A stretch of DNA of 64,000 nucleotides, taken from assembly GCA_963971425.1 (NCBI GenBank), contig OZ020524.1:15627845-15691844 (forward strand). The letters run 5' to 3'. Origin of the DNA: Bryoerythrophyllum caledonicum (Eukaryota > Streptophyta > Bryopsida > Pottiales > Pottiaceae). Positions 51,506 through 63,337 of this stretch are shown here, in pieces (the stretch's first letter is position 1; the number at the start of each line of letters is the position of its first letter). A model generated the notes under the pieces. It ran no database searches and was not told the DNA's origin. It saw only the letters and a list, made by a program, of their open reading frames with translations. The translations under genes were made by a program, and so were the position numbers.

Positions 51506-54500
51506 ATGTTGCTGTCTGGAGTTGGAGCGGCGGCGACGTCGGGGTTTTTGGGGGGGGAGCTTGGGCGGAATGGATTGGTGGGGAGGGCGGTGGGGAAGGG
51601 GGCGACGAGTAGTGTGGTGCAGGTGAGGGCGAGTGCTGCGGCGGGGGATGGCGGCGCGCGGCCGGGGACGAGTCTTTTCAGCAAGGTGGGGAGTTTTCTG
51701 CGGAAGGAGCAGAAGGCCGCGGGGGAGGTTGGGACGGGCGATATGGTGGTGTACAAAGGGACTTTCACGATCATGAAGAAGCTCGCGATGCTGGACTTGA
51801 TGGACCGCGGAGCTGACTTCCAGGACGACGCCAGCGAGCTCATGGGCAGCCGGGCCACGGTGCAGCTCGTCAGTCATCAGATCGATGAAAGTGAGAATTC
51901 TGCTTGTTTTGTTTGGCGGGCTGTGGTTTTGGAGATGGTCGGGAGGGATTTTGATGTTTACTGAATTACTGCAGGCTCGGGGAAGGCGTTGGTGAGCAGG
52001 GAGACGGCGGTGGAGGGGTGGGTGGCAGTGCGCGACAAACTCGCGGCGCAGGACGTCGCGTTCCCGATGGAATTCGCCGTGCCGCGCGGCTTCGGAGTGC
52101 CGGGCGCCATCGTCGTGAAGAACCAGCACCCGAACGAGTTTCTCCTGGTGTCGTTCTCTCTCCACGGCCCGGAGCTATCGGGCGAGGCGCATTACCTGAC
52201 GAACTCGTGGGTGTACAACACTGCAGGCACCGGCGGCCGCATCTTCTTCCAGAACAAGGTATTGGCGGAGCTTCCTCCCTCGAGAGTCAGTGTGTTTCGT
52301 TTTCGGGCGGGGGTTGATTGGATTGGATTGGGTGTTTTGCAGGCGTATTTGCCTGGTGATACGCCGGAGGGGATGAAGGAGCTGCGCCTGACGGAGCTCC
52401 AGGAGCATCGCGGCGAAGGAACTGGGGAGCGCAAGGATCGCGACCGGGTTTATGACTACGAGGTTTACAACGATCTCGGGAAGCCGGATGAGGATCCTGC
52501 GCTGGAGCGTCCCAACTTGGGCGGCAACGCGGAGTATCCCTATCCCCGGCGATGCCGCACCGGCCGACTGCCCTCGAAATTCAGTAAGCTGCATCTTGCT
52601 CAATCTGAGTCCGCGCGTTGAATCTCTCCACCTCTGATTTCACTTCAGGAAGAGCCTTGATTGAAATCATAGCTCAGGAAGAGTCTTCGTTGAAGTTGGA
52701 ATGAAAGAAACTTGTGTGAGTTGAATCTGTAGTTGAATCAGTAAGAGGCTTGATGAGATTGCGTGTGCGAGTTGCCTCTGACGGTGGAGCATATGTTTTT
52801 TTTGTAGATCCGGCGTACGAGAGCCGCAAGGGAATCAATACGTTCTACATACCGCGCGACGAGTGCTTCGAGCGCGCTAAGATGTCGGACTTCAAGGCGG
52901 ACGGATACCGCTCCAAGGGTCACGCGCTCACCAGCAAGATGAAGGCGATGTTCACCAAGAAGACGGACTTCGAGAGCATCGCCGCCATCAAGCAGCTGTA
53001 CGCGCCCAAGGGCAAGGACCTTGGCGGCATGAACAACGTGCTGCCGGAGATGAGCGACATCCCCAAATCGGAGCAGCAGCCCCTCATCTTCCTGGAGGAG
53101 TTACTGAACCCGGACGGCGTGCGCAACACCCCGTTAAAGTATCCCCTCCCCATGATCCTCCACGGTACGCATCAGTGATATGCTCATCGTCCGAGAGTCG
53201 TCCAGTTTTTCCGAGTGACTGAATGTGCCCATTTTCTCACAGTTGACGAGAACGCATGGCAAACGGATGATCAGTTCGCGCGTGAGTTTCTGGCGGGGCT
53301 CAACCCTGTGATGATCTCGCGTGTGAAGGTAAAGGCACTTGAATCTCGCGCTCTGCTGTTTGACAAGAGACGCTATGGTTTCGAGGGGAAGTTTCAAGCG
53401 CTCATGTGATTTTGGTGTTTTCAGGAATTTCCTCTCAAGAGTGCGCTTGACCCGAAGGAGTTTGGCGACCCCACTTCTGCAATCACCGCGTCTCACATCG
53501 AGGGCGCTTTGGAAGGCTTCAGCGTCGAAGAGGTAATTGCTTGTCTGTCTTTACTGAGTCCTTTGTTGTGGAAGAGACGAACTGATGCGAGTTTCTTGAA
53601 GTGCAGGCTGTGTCCAAGAAGAAGCTCTTCGTCGCCGACTACCACGACGCTTACCTTCCGTTCGTGGAGCGGATCAACGCGCAAAAAGACGCGAAGACGT
53701 ACGGCACGCGCGCGCTCTTTTTCTTATCGGAGGACGAAACCCTCAAGACACTCGCACTGGAGCTCGTTCTCCCACCGAAAACCCCCGGCGGAGACAAGAT
53801 CTCCAGGGTGTTCACTCCGCCGAAGGACTCCTCCACCGCCGAATTTTACTTGTGGGAATGCGCCAGAGCTCACGTCTTGAACAACGACATCGTCGCACAT
53901 CAAGTGTTCAGCCACTTGTGAGTGTCCGTCGTCAGGAGTTCATGTTCTGCTTGTCTGGACTCTGAAGCTGATTGGATCGGTTGTGTGAATCTGATGCAGC
54001 TCCAAGTGCCACGCGGTGACGGAGGCGCTGATTGTTGCCACCAACCGTCAGCTGAGCAAACTGCACCCGATTTATCATCTGATGGCGCCCCACTTCAAGA
54101 GCACGTTGGAGATCAACCGTGGCGCTCGCGCTCGTCTCATCCCTGCCGGCGGCGTCATCGAGGCCTCCTTCACGCCCAAAGCCTACTCCATGCGCATGGC
54201 GGCTGCCAATTACAGAGATGCTTGGACCTTCGACTCACAAGCTCTGCCGAACGACCTCATCGCCAGGTACACACATAAAACAACACGAAGTCGCATATCA
54301 CACTTCTGTTTCATGTTCCTGAAGTAGTATCTCCCTCTTCTCTTTCGTTCCAGGGGAATGGCGGAGGTCGACCCGAGTGCCGAGCACGGCGTGAAGCTCG
54401 TCATCAACGACTACCCGTACGCAGCAGACGGGCTGGAGCTGTGGGGCGCCATCAAGACGTGGAACCAGGACTACGTCGACATCTACTACAAAGACGACGC

Positions 54501-55175
54501 CGCAGTCCAGAACGATGGCGAGCTCCAGAGCTGGTGGAGCGAGTATCGGTTCGTGGGCCACGCAGACAAGAAAGACGCCCCGGGATGGCCACAAATGGAC
54601 TCCAAAGCCAGTCTCGTGGAGGTTCTCACCTCTTCCCAGTGGATCTGCTCGTGCCAGCACGCGGCGATCAACTTCGGTCAGTACGCTTATGCCGGGTTCA
54701 TGCCGCACCATCCTACCATGACGCGGAGGCTGGTGCCGGAGGAGGGCACCAAGGAGTGGGAGGAGCTGCAGCACCACCCGGAGAAGTTCTACTTGTCCAC
54801 CATCTCGGATGTGAACGCGGCGACCACCACTATGTCTGTGTACGAGGTGCTGTCGTCGCATGCTGCTAATGAAGTGTACATCGGCGATCGTGCTGCGAAT
54901 TGGGCCGAGGATGAACAGGTATGCTACAGCTCGCAAACTTCACTCTCATTCTCTGTGAAATCATGTGACTGAAACTACTTGGATTGCAGGTGAACGCTGC
55001 ATTCAAGCGGTTTTCGGAGAAGCTGGCTGAGATTGACAAGGTGATCAAGGGACGGAACGCGGATAAGAATCTGAAGAACCGGATGGGACCTGCGCAATTG
55101 CCCTACAATCTTCTCCGGCCTTCCTCCAAACCTGGCGTCACCGCCATGGGCATCCCCAACAGCATCACGATTTAG
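51506..55175 (+). CDS. LOX: Lipoxygenase, probably plastid-targeted
   Basis: This non-heme iron dioxygenase adds O2 to polyunsaturated fatty acids, the first step of oxylipin synthesis. Ten exons: 51506-51890, 51975-52258, 52343-52583, 52808-53164, 53243-53328, 53425-53532, 53607-53917, 54000-54266, 54354-54918 and 54990-55175, giving 929 residues. The first 45 or so residues (MLLSGVGAAATSGF...) are rich in Ala, Gly, Ser and Arg with few acids, like a transit peptide. A PLAT/beta-barrel domain follows (VVYKGTFTIMKK to NSWVYN). In the catalytic domain the iron ligands are seen as HFSKCH (two His), SCQHAAINFGQY (His and Asn) and the C-terminal Ile of GIPNSITI. Positional specificity cannot be read reliably. 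GH3 lies 0.85 kb downstream on the same strand. Confidence 0.96.
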
Positions 55176-56029
55176 AAGGATAACCTGCTGCGACAGTAGG
55201 ATCCGAAGTTGATGATCATTTGTGGAGAGAGATAAGTGTAGATTATGGCACATTTGAGCTGCTAATTAACTGGTGGCGAGTTGTTACCTGATCTGTAATG
55301 GCAGGTGAAGTCTTTTTCAGTTGATTGTGAAACCCGACTCGTCTCGGATGAATGATTCATGTAGATAAGTGAAATATCAGTTCGGAAGATGAAAGAAGAT
55401 AAGCGCTCTGTAGAAATCATTAAAAAAAATCCCTCGGGCCTCGTCTGTTGAAAACAACATCGAACAGAACGGAGGATGCCAATTACGAAAAAGTGTTGCC
55501 AAGACGCGTTTACGAATGACAGAAACTTCGTGCTCTTCAATTGAATTGTACTGCATCATTCGCCATAAAGTCAATTTAGCAGTGACATCATCGTCTACTG
55601 TTCTTATTGGGTGTAACAGCATTTGCTGTGCGTTCGTTGTCTGTCTTCTCCTCCACTAATATCTTTGGATGGTCGGAGTGCTTAGTGGACCGTCCCTGGT
55701 GAGAGATTGCAGCGTCACGTGAAACGTGCGCCGGAGCAAGTGGTGTGTAACAAACTAGCACGCTTGCTTGCTACAGATAAGGCCGGGGAGCGCGACCAGC
55801 AGCCTGTAGGTCTTCGTTATTCAGTATCCCGTTCAAAAACTCTAGGTTTTGTTCGGAAGTGTACACTCCTGATGTAAAGATAGATCACCTTGCGGTCAAG
55901 TTAAGGTTACCCAGTATGTGCACCGTTTCCGTTTCGTGCCAGTGGGTGAGAGAGTTTACTTCTTGAGATACGACGGTGCATTTCTAGTGTAGAGTGTCCG
56001 ATGCAGTGCTGAGCGAGGTGAAGTCTGCA
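55176..56029 (+). promoter_or_regulatory. Spacer between LOX and GH3
   Basis: This contains the LOX 3' UTR and the GH3 promoter and leader. I see no TATA box or auxin-response inverted repeat that I would assign. Confidence 0.4.
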
Positions 56030-58229
56030 ATGGCAGCGACTCACGTGGCTGGCACCGAGAGTGGTGTGAGAGGGGAGCTTGAGCAGGCCTTCAATGCCTC
56101 CGCTGCAACGAATGCGGAGCTGCTGCAGCTGCACCGGGAAGGCGTGCCCTTCGTTCTGCCGTCGCGGCGGGGATTTGACCCGACTGCGCCCGGGTTCGAC
56201 CCGGAGGGCTTCTTGGACCTGCTGGCGGAGGACGTGATGTACATCCAGCACGCCAAGCTGCGCGAGATTCTGGAGGTGATGGCGGACGTGGAGTATCTGC
56301 AGCGCCAGGGGCTCAACGGGCGCACTGACGCGGCAAGCTTCCGGAAGTGCGTGCCCGTCGTGAGCTATGGCGATCTGGAGGCTGACATCATGCGGCTGGT
56401 GAACGGCGAGCGAACTCCCATCTTCACCGTCGACCCCATCGTCTACTTGAATCTCAGGTGCCCCTCTGCTCCCCGAAGTCTCCGAATGTCCGAGGTCCCT
56501 TGTTTCTGAACTGGTTCTCGCGGTCGATGCAGCTCAGGAACTACGGGTGGGAAACCGAAGTTCATCCCGACAACAACACGAGCATTCGAGTCGTTCATGT
56601 TCACACAGGGTTTTATCAAGGCGCTGTTCAGCAGGTACAGGTTTTCCAGATTTGAATAAGTAGTTCGCGAGGCCAAGCTGGTCAAATGGGTGACGTGCAA
56701 ATGTTGCAACAGAGTTTTTCCAGGTTATAGAGATGGCAAGGGCTTCTCTCTTGCGTTTAGCGGGAAGCAGATGGACACACCTTCGGGGATGAAAGCTGGG
56801 GCAATGAGCACGAACTTCTTCCGAAGCCCTCGGTTTCGCGACCGCGTGCGAGACCCGAACCAGGCGTATTGTGTCCCCGACGAAGTGATTCTGTGCAACG
56901 ACACCAACCAGGGCATGTACTGTCACCTCGTTTGCGCTCTGGCCCAAGCGCCCGAGCTCGTCAAAGTGTACAGCACGTTCGCAGCCAGCATCGTTGCCGC
57001 AGTCCGCGTGCTGCAGAGGCAATGGCCAGAGCTAGTGGAGGACATCAGAACGGGCACTTTGAACGAGAAGATCACGGAGGCGGAAATGAGGACAGCGGTG
57101 GAGAAGACGCTGCGGCAACCCAACCCCGAGCTCGCGAGCAGGATAGAGGAAGAATGCTCCAAGGAAGAGTGGGAGGGCATTCTTCCCCGGCTCTTTCCCA
57201 ACGCCCGGTTCGTGGTCTGCGTCCTATCGGGAAGCATGCTGCAGTATGCACCTGCCTTGAAGCACTTCTCAGGCCATCTCCCCATCATCTCGCCTGTTTA
57301 TGCCGCCTGCGAGTGCAACTTCATCGGCCTCAGCCCCAACATGAAGTGCGCACCTGAGGACATCACCTACATGTTGTGGCCCGAAACGGCCTACTACGAG
57401 TTCATCCCACTGGACGAGGAGGACGGTATGGAGCAGTTCGACGATGAGGAGAATTTGAAGCTCCTGGAGGCCTGCGATCTCGAAATTGGCAAACAGTACG
57501 AGCTCGTGGTCACTAACGTCATTGGTAAGGACCCCAATCCTCAAACCTCCTCAAGAGAGAGACTGCTGATGTTCAACACTGCTGTGCAGGTTTGTACCGG
57601 TACCGCATCGGCGACGTCCTGCGAGTGAAGAGCTTCCGCAAGACGGCTCCAGTGTTCGAGTTCGTGCGACGCAAGAACGTGATTCTGAGCGTGCACACGG
57701 ACAAGACAGACGAGGAGGAGCTTCAAGCCGTGGTGAACAAAGCGTCGGAGCTCCTCGCAGGAACAGCCATGGAGCTCTCGGATTTCACCAGCGCCGTCGA
57801 CGTCTCCTCGTTGCCTGGCCGCTACGTGATCTACTGGGAGATGACAAACAGCAGGTAAACTCATGTCCCACCTCTTCCCACGTAGTGAACCTCATCGTAA
57901 CCCCGGGCTCTCGTGACCGCAGCAACTTGGACCACGATGTACTGCAAAGATGCGCAAACACACTGGACGAAAGCTTCAACAACGTGTACCGCAGGTGGCG
58001 GAGCGGCAACCAGATTGGAGCGCTGGAGCTGGGAATCGTCGGCGCGGGCACGTTCGACGAGGTGATGCAGTCTGCGGTGGGACGAGGCGCGTCGCCCTCG
58101 CAGTACAAGCCCCCGCGCTGCGTCAACCACTCGCAGGCGCTGGATATCATCAAGGCCGCCGTCGTGGCGTCGTTCGTCAGCACTTCCTCCCCCAACTCTG
58201 CGCCATCTGCACATATTCGTCCGGAATGA
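56030..58229 (+). CDS. GH3: GH3 acyl-acid amido synthetase
   Basis: GH3 enzymes adenylate a carboxylic acid hormone (auxin, jasmonate-type or benzoate) and transfer it to an amino acid, controlling the active hormone pool. Exons 56030-56457, 56533-56634, 56713-57524, 57590-57854 and 57923-58229 give 637 residues. The ATP-binding motif is LSSGTTGGKPKFIPTT, formed across the first junction. The second motif is YAACECNFIGLSPN, and the third is GLYRYRIGDVLRV. The C-terminal lobe (NLDHDVLQRCANTLDESFN, then GTFDEVMQ and QYKPPRCV) is complete. The acceptor at 56713 was chosen over the nearer-looking one at 56732 because only it avoids an immediate stop. Acyl substrate is not predictable here; moss GH3s of this type conjugate auxin and possibly jasmonate relatives. 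Confidence 0.96.
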
Positions 58230-58236
58230 AGAATTC

Positions 58237-58486
58237 TACTTTCATTTTTCAGTGATAGGCACTAGATTTGTGATTCCAACCCAAGTGGTTTCATAATTTT
58301 CTGGTGTAATGTGAATTAGTTATGAATTTTCAAAGTGTGCTGCCATGTTTAGCAGGTTCTGCCACAAAGTTTGAGTGATAGTGAACCTCTGTTTGGATGG
58401 GGGAATGGGTGGTAATGGGATGGAAGTGGGTTGGATGTACCCCCATTTTATTTTATTTTACAGGTTTTGGTTGGTTACCATAGTCA
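58237..58486 (+). repeat. Dispersed repeat copy downstream of GH3
   Basis: It starts TTCATTTTTCAGTGAT and is homologous to 34836-35097. Both copies start only 8 bp (here) and about 310 bp (there) after a stop codon, on the coding strand. Confidence 0.7.
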
Positions 58487-58581
58487 TAGCCATGGATAGC
58501 AATATAGTCACAAATGCATTGGGTGGTGCCCTACAAACACATTTTCTTCACCAAAACCTCGGGGTGGTATCTCTCATCTTT

Positions 58582-59370
58582 TAAAGTATAGACAGGCATC
58601 CTATGACCGTGCGGTGTTGCCAGCTCATAGAGGAGGAGCAACAAGGTGAGTGGAGGGGCAAGCTTTGCTTCCAGAGCAAATTTTGGGAAGCCTAGAGTTG
58701 GCTGGGCACATGAATGGGAGGGGAAATGCGTTAGGCCCTACAATTGACCAGCAGATAAAAGACGATCATTGGTTCTTGGCTAGAGTTTTTGTTCCCATTT
58801 TATGCTCCGCTTTATACTGCTTTGGAAACCAAGGTTGCTATTCCAAAAAGAAGGAAAAAGTAACCAAGGATGTCGTTTCTTGGATCCAATTATGGATGAA
58901 TGAAAGTTCAAGTGCTAATTGGTAAGTTTTGTACATTAGTTTTATTTTCTTTTATTTATTTTATTGTTTTGTTTGGCTGTTGTTGTCGGGAATCGTATCA
59001 TGTTCGAGAAACATGACTTGGAAACAAATTTAATGAGGTGTAGCAAATTTTTTCAGTAATGAATAATAAAAATCAATATTGTGTGTTTATTAAGAATCTT
59101 TGCGTGTAGTTTTTCATTAACAAATATTTTGCTTTTATTCTAAGAGTAAAATATGCAATTGTACATAAGGTCCTCCAAAAACTTATAAGGGGTTGAAGAG
59201 AGGGACCAAGGACCAGAGATTGGAGACAAGGATGGGGTCCAAGGACTAGAGGACGGGGACGGCCTCTACTATAAAGTATAGACGGGCATCCTATGACCGG
59301 GCGGGGGTGCCACCTTGGATGTGAGGACCGACGAGGTGAGGGGAGAGAGGAGCTTTGGTTGCAAAGGGAA
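58582..59370 (+). repeat. Direct repeat pair (~100-150 bp) around an AT-rich spacer
   Basis: TAAAGTATAGAC-GGCATCC and following bases at about 58582-58700 recur diverged at about 59271-59390. The bases between show no gene. This may be the ends of a decayed element or an old duplication. Confidence 0.55.
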
Positions 59371-59705
59371 AATTGAAGAGAGTGGAAGGCGAGTATGGGA
59401 GCCGGAATTGGAAAGTGGAATGTGACAATCCAGAGTTGGAAGGCTCCTCCTCTTTTGTGCATACGGCTACATGAGAGTTGATCAGTGACATGTTGTTGTT
59501 GCGCTTCCTCCCGATTGTGCGTCGGCGCATCGACAGTGCGTAGGCGTAGGTGAGGGAGAGTTTTTTGGTGGAAATTCTGGGTTTGGAAGTTCTGTGATTT
59601 TTTTTGGCTTTTGAATTATGAATTCTGAATGTTGGTGCTGTAGGCAAGTAGACTTCGAGGTCAATGATCTTGGGCGTTTTTTTCCAGGTGAAGCAAGCTC
59701 GCCAT

Positions 59706-59973
59706 ATGAGCACCGATTTGAGTGCGTTACTGGACATCAAAGATGATGCCATTGTTAAATGGCCGCGCAAGCTTATGGGCACCTTGTGGACCAAGATTCA
59801 TACGTCCGTGAGGCAGGCGGTGGAGGCGTCTTTCAAGAGCAGCACTGACGATGTGGTGGAGAAGGAGGCGTTGAAAGACGCATGGCATGGTGCGGAGGCA
59901 GTGGAGAAGTTTGGTGGTGACATGTTGCAGGAGCTCGTGTTGGAGATTACCATCTCGAGTGGAGGCACCGGCG
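59706..59973 (+). CDS. Unidentified exon (hypothetical protein fragment)
   Basis: After a good polypyrimidine-AG acceptor (59687) an open stretch encodes MSTDLSALLDIKDDAIVKWP and continues with WTKIHTSVRQAVEASFKSS, EALKDAWHGAEAVEKFGGD and MLQELVLEITISSGG. A GT donor may lie at about 59974. It has coding-like composition and looks helical. I recognise no family. No convincing upstream or downstream exon is found, so it could be a gene fragment or pseudogene. Confidence 0.35.
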
Positions 59974-60044
59974 AGGTTAGGGTTTTGTTCTTGTGCCACC
60001 ATCTCTTAGGGCTTTGTTGTTCTTCACGTTTCATCTTTGCACTA

Positions 60045-60123
60045 TCTCTTAGGGTTTCATTCTCGGTGTTGCACCATCTCTTAGGGTTTCATTCTCGGTG
60101 TTGCACCATCTCTTAGGGTTTCA
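60045..60123 (+). repeat. Short tandem repeat (32-bp unit)
   Basis: The unit beginning TCTCTTAGGGTTTCATTC is present about 2.5 times exactly, with a degenerate unit just before at 60003. It follows the unidentified exon. Confidence 0.85.
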
Positions 60124-61131
60124 CTCTTGTATTTTACTTTGGCAGTACAAAGTATGTAATAATATTTAGCATGATCTACACCTTCAAGGTGAAGCCTCTA
60201 CAACTAACATCTTTCAATATATGACCATTTTACATGACCATTTTGCAACTTGTATACTTACCTTAAGTTGTTAAAGAGGTTATTTACAACTTCTTATATA
60301 CAAATAGTCCTTCATAAACCTTTAAAGTATCTCGCCAACCTATTAATATCAAGGATTGGCCTTGCCCTGTTGGGGACAACGGGTCAATATACCAATTATA
60401 CTAACATCTAGAATAGTCAATTCCAACAATGTAGATGATTTAACATTTTCTTGCGCTGATACATATCACCACTCAAAACAAAAGAATACAAGAAGTTGAT
60501 CTATGTGAAATGTCTTATTGGATCAAGCATCATAAACTCTCTAATCTAAAAACCTCCAATCTATTTTCATCAGCCCTCCAAAATGAATGCCTTCCTACCA
60601 AGATAAAGAGGTTACAAAAATGATGCCAATATGCACATTTTCTAACAAAAGCATTTAGGTAATAGATTAAAGGATAGACTACTACACAAAATCCATAGGA
60701 AGCTAAGCACTAACTTCACAATATCAGGGACGACTTTACAGAACAATGAGATGATATCTGCCACCAAAGAAAATAAGACAATCACTGTAGCTACTCTCAA
60801 ATAGGGATTTGCCACCGGATCATGCATTGTTTTGTAGGAAGATTTCCATACTTTGTCTATTAAGAACAACAACAAGAGGGCAATTGTTTTCTTCTACTTA
60901 CCCTTATCCTAAGAACATCAATATAGTGAGGGGAACAAACAAACACTCTATTCACGCTACCCTTACCACTATTTTGATCCTAAGCTGCTTCATATTGTTG
61001 GTGTTTGTGAGCTGGAGGCACCATCTCTCCCATTTGACTAGCCAAGAACAAAATGGGTGCATGAATGAGCAATCGACAAACACCATATGGAATGAGCAAC
61101 ATAAATAGACAATGATGAGAAAGTTCACCAT
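60124..61131. other. AT-rich spacer
   Basis: No gene, RNA or clear repeat is recognised. Confidence 0.5.
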
Positions 61132-61135
61132 TTAA

Positions 61136-61415
61136 CCCTTTAAGGCCGATGAGCTCTTCTAGCTTGTGAGAATCTACAAGTGTTCTAGGTCATGCAAAAC
61201 AACATCTATGCATAAGGTACATTTCATTGCAGCCCACTTCATGGAAATCACTGTAGCTCTCGCCAATGCTTGCATTGATTTTTGTGGCAATTGTCTCAAT
61301 AGATGCCCATCTTCCTCCACTTCTTCCTCATAGTTTACGTCTTTCATAGAGGTGGCATGTAGCAGCTGCTATAGAGATTACCGTGCTGAAACGACCCAAA
61401 AATGGTCACTCGTCC
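61136..61415 (+). mobile_element. TTAA MITE, first of a tail-to-tail pair
   Basis: Starts TTAA|CCCTTTAAGGCCGATGAG and ends GGTCACTCGTCC|TTAA. The 280 bp are an inverted copy of the adjacent element. The two share the central TTAA (61416-61419). Confidence 0.78.
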
Positions 61416-61419
61416 TTAA

Positions 61420-61697
61420 CCCTCTAAGGCTGAGTGACCCATTTCGGGTCGTTTCCGCACAAGAATCACAATAGCAATTGCTACACACCACCTCCATGAA
61501 AGACTTAAAGTATGAAAAGGAGGTGGAAGAAGATGGGCATTTTTTGAGACAATCGCCACAAAAATCGGTGCAAACATCAGCGAACAATAGTGATTTCCAT
61601 GAATGGGGATGTGATGAAATATACCTTGTGCATAGATGTTGTTCTGCATGATCTAGAATACTCGTAGATTCCTTATCAGCCTTGAAGGGTAAAAGGG
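61420..61697 (-). mobile_element. TTAA MITE, second of a tail-to-tail pair
   Basis: Starts TTAA|CCCTCTAAGGCTGAGTGAC and ends AAAAGGG|TTAA (61698-61701). The body carries GAGACAATCGCCACAAAAAT, GTGATTTCCATGAA and GATCTAGAATACTCG, matching the split MITE at 39650-39946. The pair as a whole would fold into a hairpin of about 560 nt. Confidence 0.78.
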
Positions 61698-61701
61698 TTA
61701 A

Positions 61702-62440
61702 AGGATCCACATTACATTCGACTTCAGCATGAGTTTAGGAAATAATGTTTCTTAACACTGCTTTTCCCTATATAAAAGCCCTTGTGGTCCCAAAATAACT
61801 CAAAATCAAACACGTTATATGGTTTGATGGTTTTTCAAGATGATTATTCCATTAAAAAAAAAAAGGTCTTTTTGTATTGGAAAAATATAGATAATTCCAT
61901 ACAAAACTATCTCAAAAATTTAACCAAAAGGTGAGTTTACATAGAACCGTACCACAAAATATCCTATGGACCAAAAAAAATAAAATCAAGGTCACACCTG
62001 TCAAAAACAAACCCTCCAAAAATTCTAAAAAACAAAAAAACAAAAAAAAAAGGAGTTTATAGTAAGAATCTGAAAGTATCAAAAAGAAGAAAAAGAAAAA
62101 GTTAAAAAAGAGAAAACCAAAAGAAAAGGAAGAAGAAACACAAAATCGTAAAGTAATAAAAAGTTAATCAAAAGGTGCTAATCAAAAAGTCAAATTGAAA
62201 AGGCAAACGTAAAAAAGTAAAAGTAACGAGAAGGATAAAAGAAGAAAGAAAAAAGGAAAGTGGAGTCAACAAGAAACACTCTGAACTCTTTCACGGAGAC
62301 CAAGCAAAGCCTCGAAGATACTGTAACTCACTCTCACAGACACAAGCAAACAAGCAACATAGACAGCAAGCGAAGCGCGAGAACAACACACTTGCCGGCA
62401 AAACGCACGCCGAGAGAGTGAGAGAGAGACACGGAGAGAT
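61702..62440. other. A-rich low-complexity spacer
   Basis: From about 61850 to 62270 the plus strand is strongly A-rich with AAAAAG-type words. No gene is seen; the end may contain the promoter of the next gene. Confidence 0.5.
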
Positions 62441-62625
62441 GGTGTGAGGAGGAGGAGGAGGAGGAGGAGGAGAAGGAGGAGCGATGGTGTGAGGAGGAGG
62501 AGAGGAGGAGGAGCGATGGTGTGAGGAGGAGGAGAGGAGGAGCGATGGTGTGAGGAGGAGGAGCGATGATGGTGTGAGGAGGAGGAGGAGCGATGGTGTG
62601 AGGAGGAGGAGCAGGAAGCGGATGA
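62441..62625 (+). repeat. Imperfect GGA-rich tandem repeat in a gene leader
   Basis: Units of GAGGAGGAG joined by CGATGGTGTG recur about six times directly upstream of the ATG at 62657, probably in the 5' UTR. Confidence 0.85.
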
Positions 62626-62656
62626 GGACGCGGAAGCGGCGACGGCGACTGGTGTG

Positions 62657-63247
62657 ATGCAGGGCTACAAGAGGCCGCCGGAGCAGCAGGGGGAGCGCCG
62701 CGTGGTGAGGGCGGTGGTGGATCATATTTCGCAGCGTGCGGCGCTCGTGCTGGCGGACGCGTCGTGCCGCCTCGTGACGCTCGGAGGAGGGGGAGGAGGA
62801 GCGGCGGTCACTGTGCCGGCGCCGTGCACCGACGCGTGCTTTCTGCGCCTGCAAGCGCACGCGAGATGGAGCGGCTGCTCGCCGGCGCGGTTAGGTTTTG
62901 GGGCGGGGGTTGTGAGGCGGGAGACGTATGTTGTGACTGCGAGGCCGGGGAAGGGCGGCGCGTGCACCGATCTGCGGGCGTGGAGCTGCGTGGATCCGGG
63001 GTTTAGTGGCGCGGAAGTCGAGGTGGAGCAGCCCGGGCGAGGAGGGAGGGCGGGGGCGCGCTTGGATGCGCCGCATGGACTCGCGGTGAAGATGGCCGCG
63101 TCTGTCAACGTGCTCGTCGTGTACTCGAGCGCTGCAGGTAATGTGGAGCGGGAGAGTGTGGATTCTAGGGCAATGAGCGCTGGTGGATACGTTATGGTGG
63201 ATGTGTAGTTGGAGGTGTGCCCGAGGTGGTTTTTTGTGCAGAAATGT

Positions 63248-63337
<90 letters not shown>

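Noticed and set aside
51272-52165. 297-residue minus-strand frame across the LOX start
   Set aside because: Shadow frame; spans the LOX first exons and an intron and has low-complexity composition.
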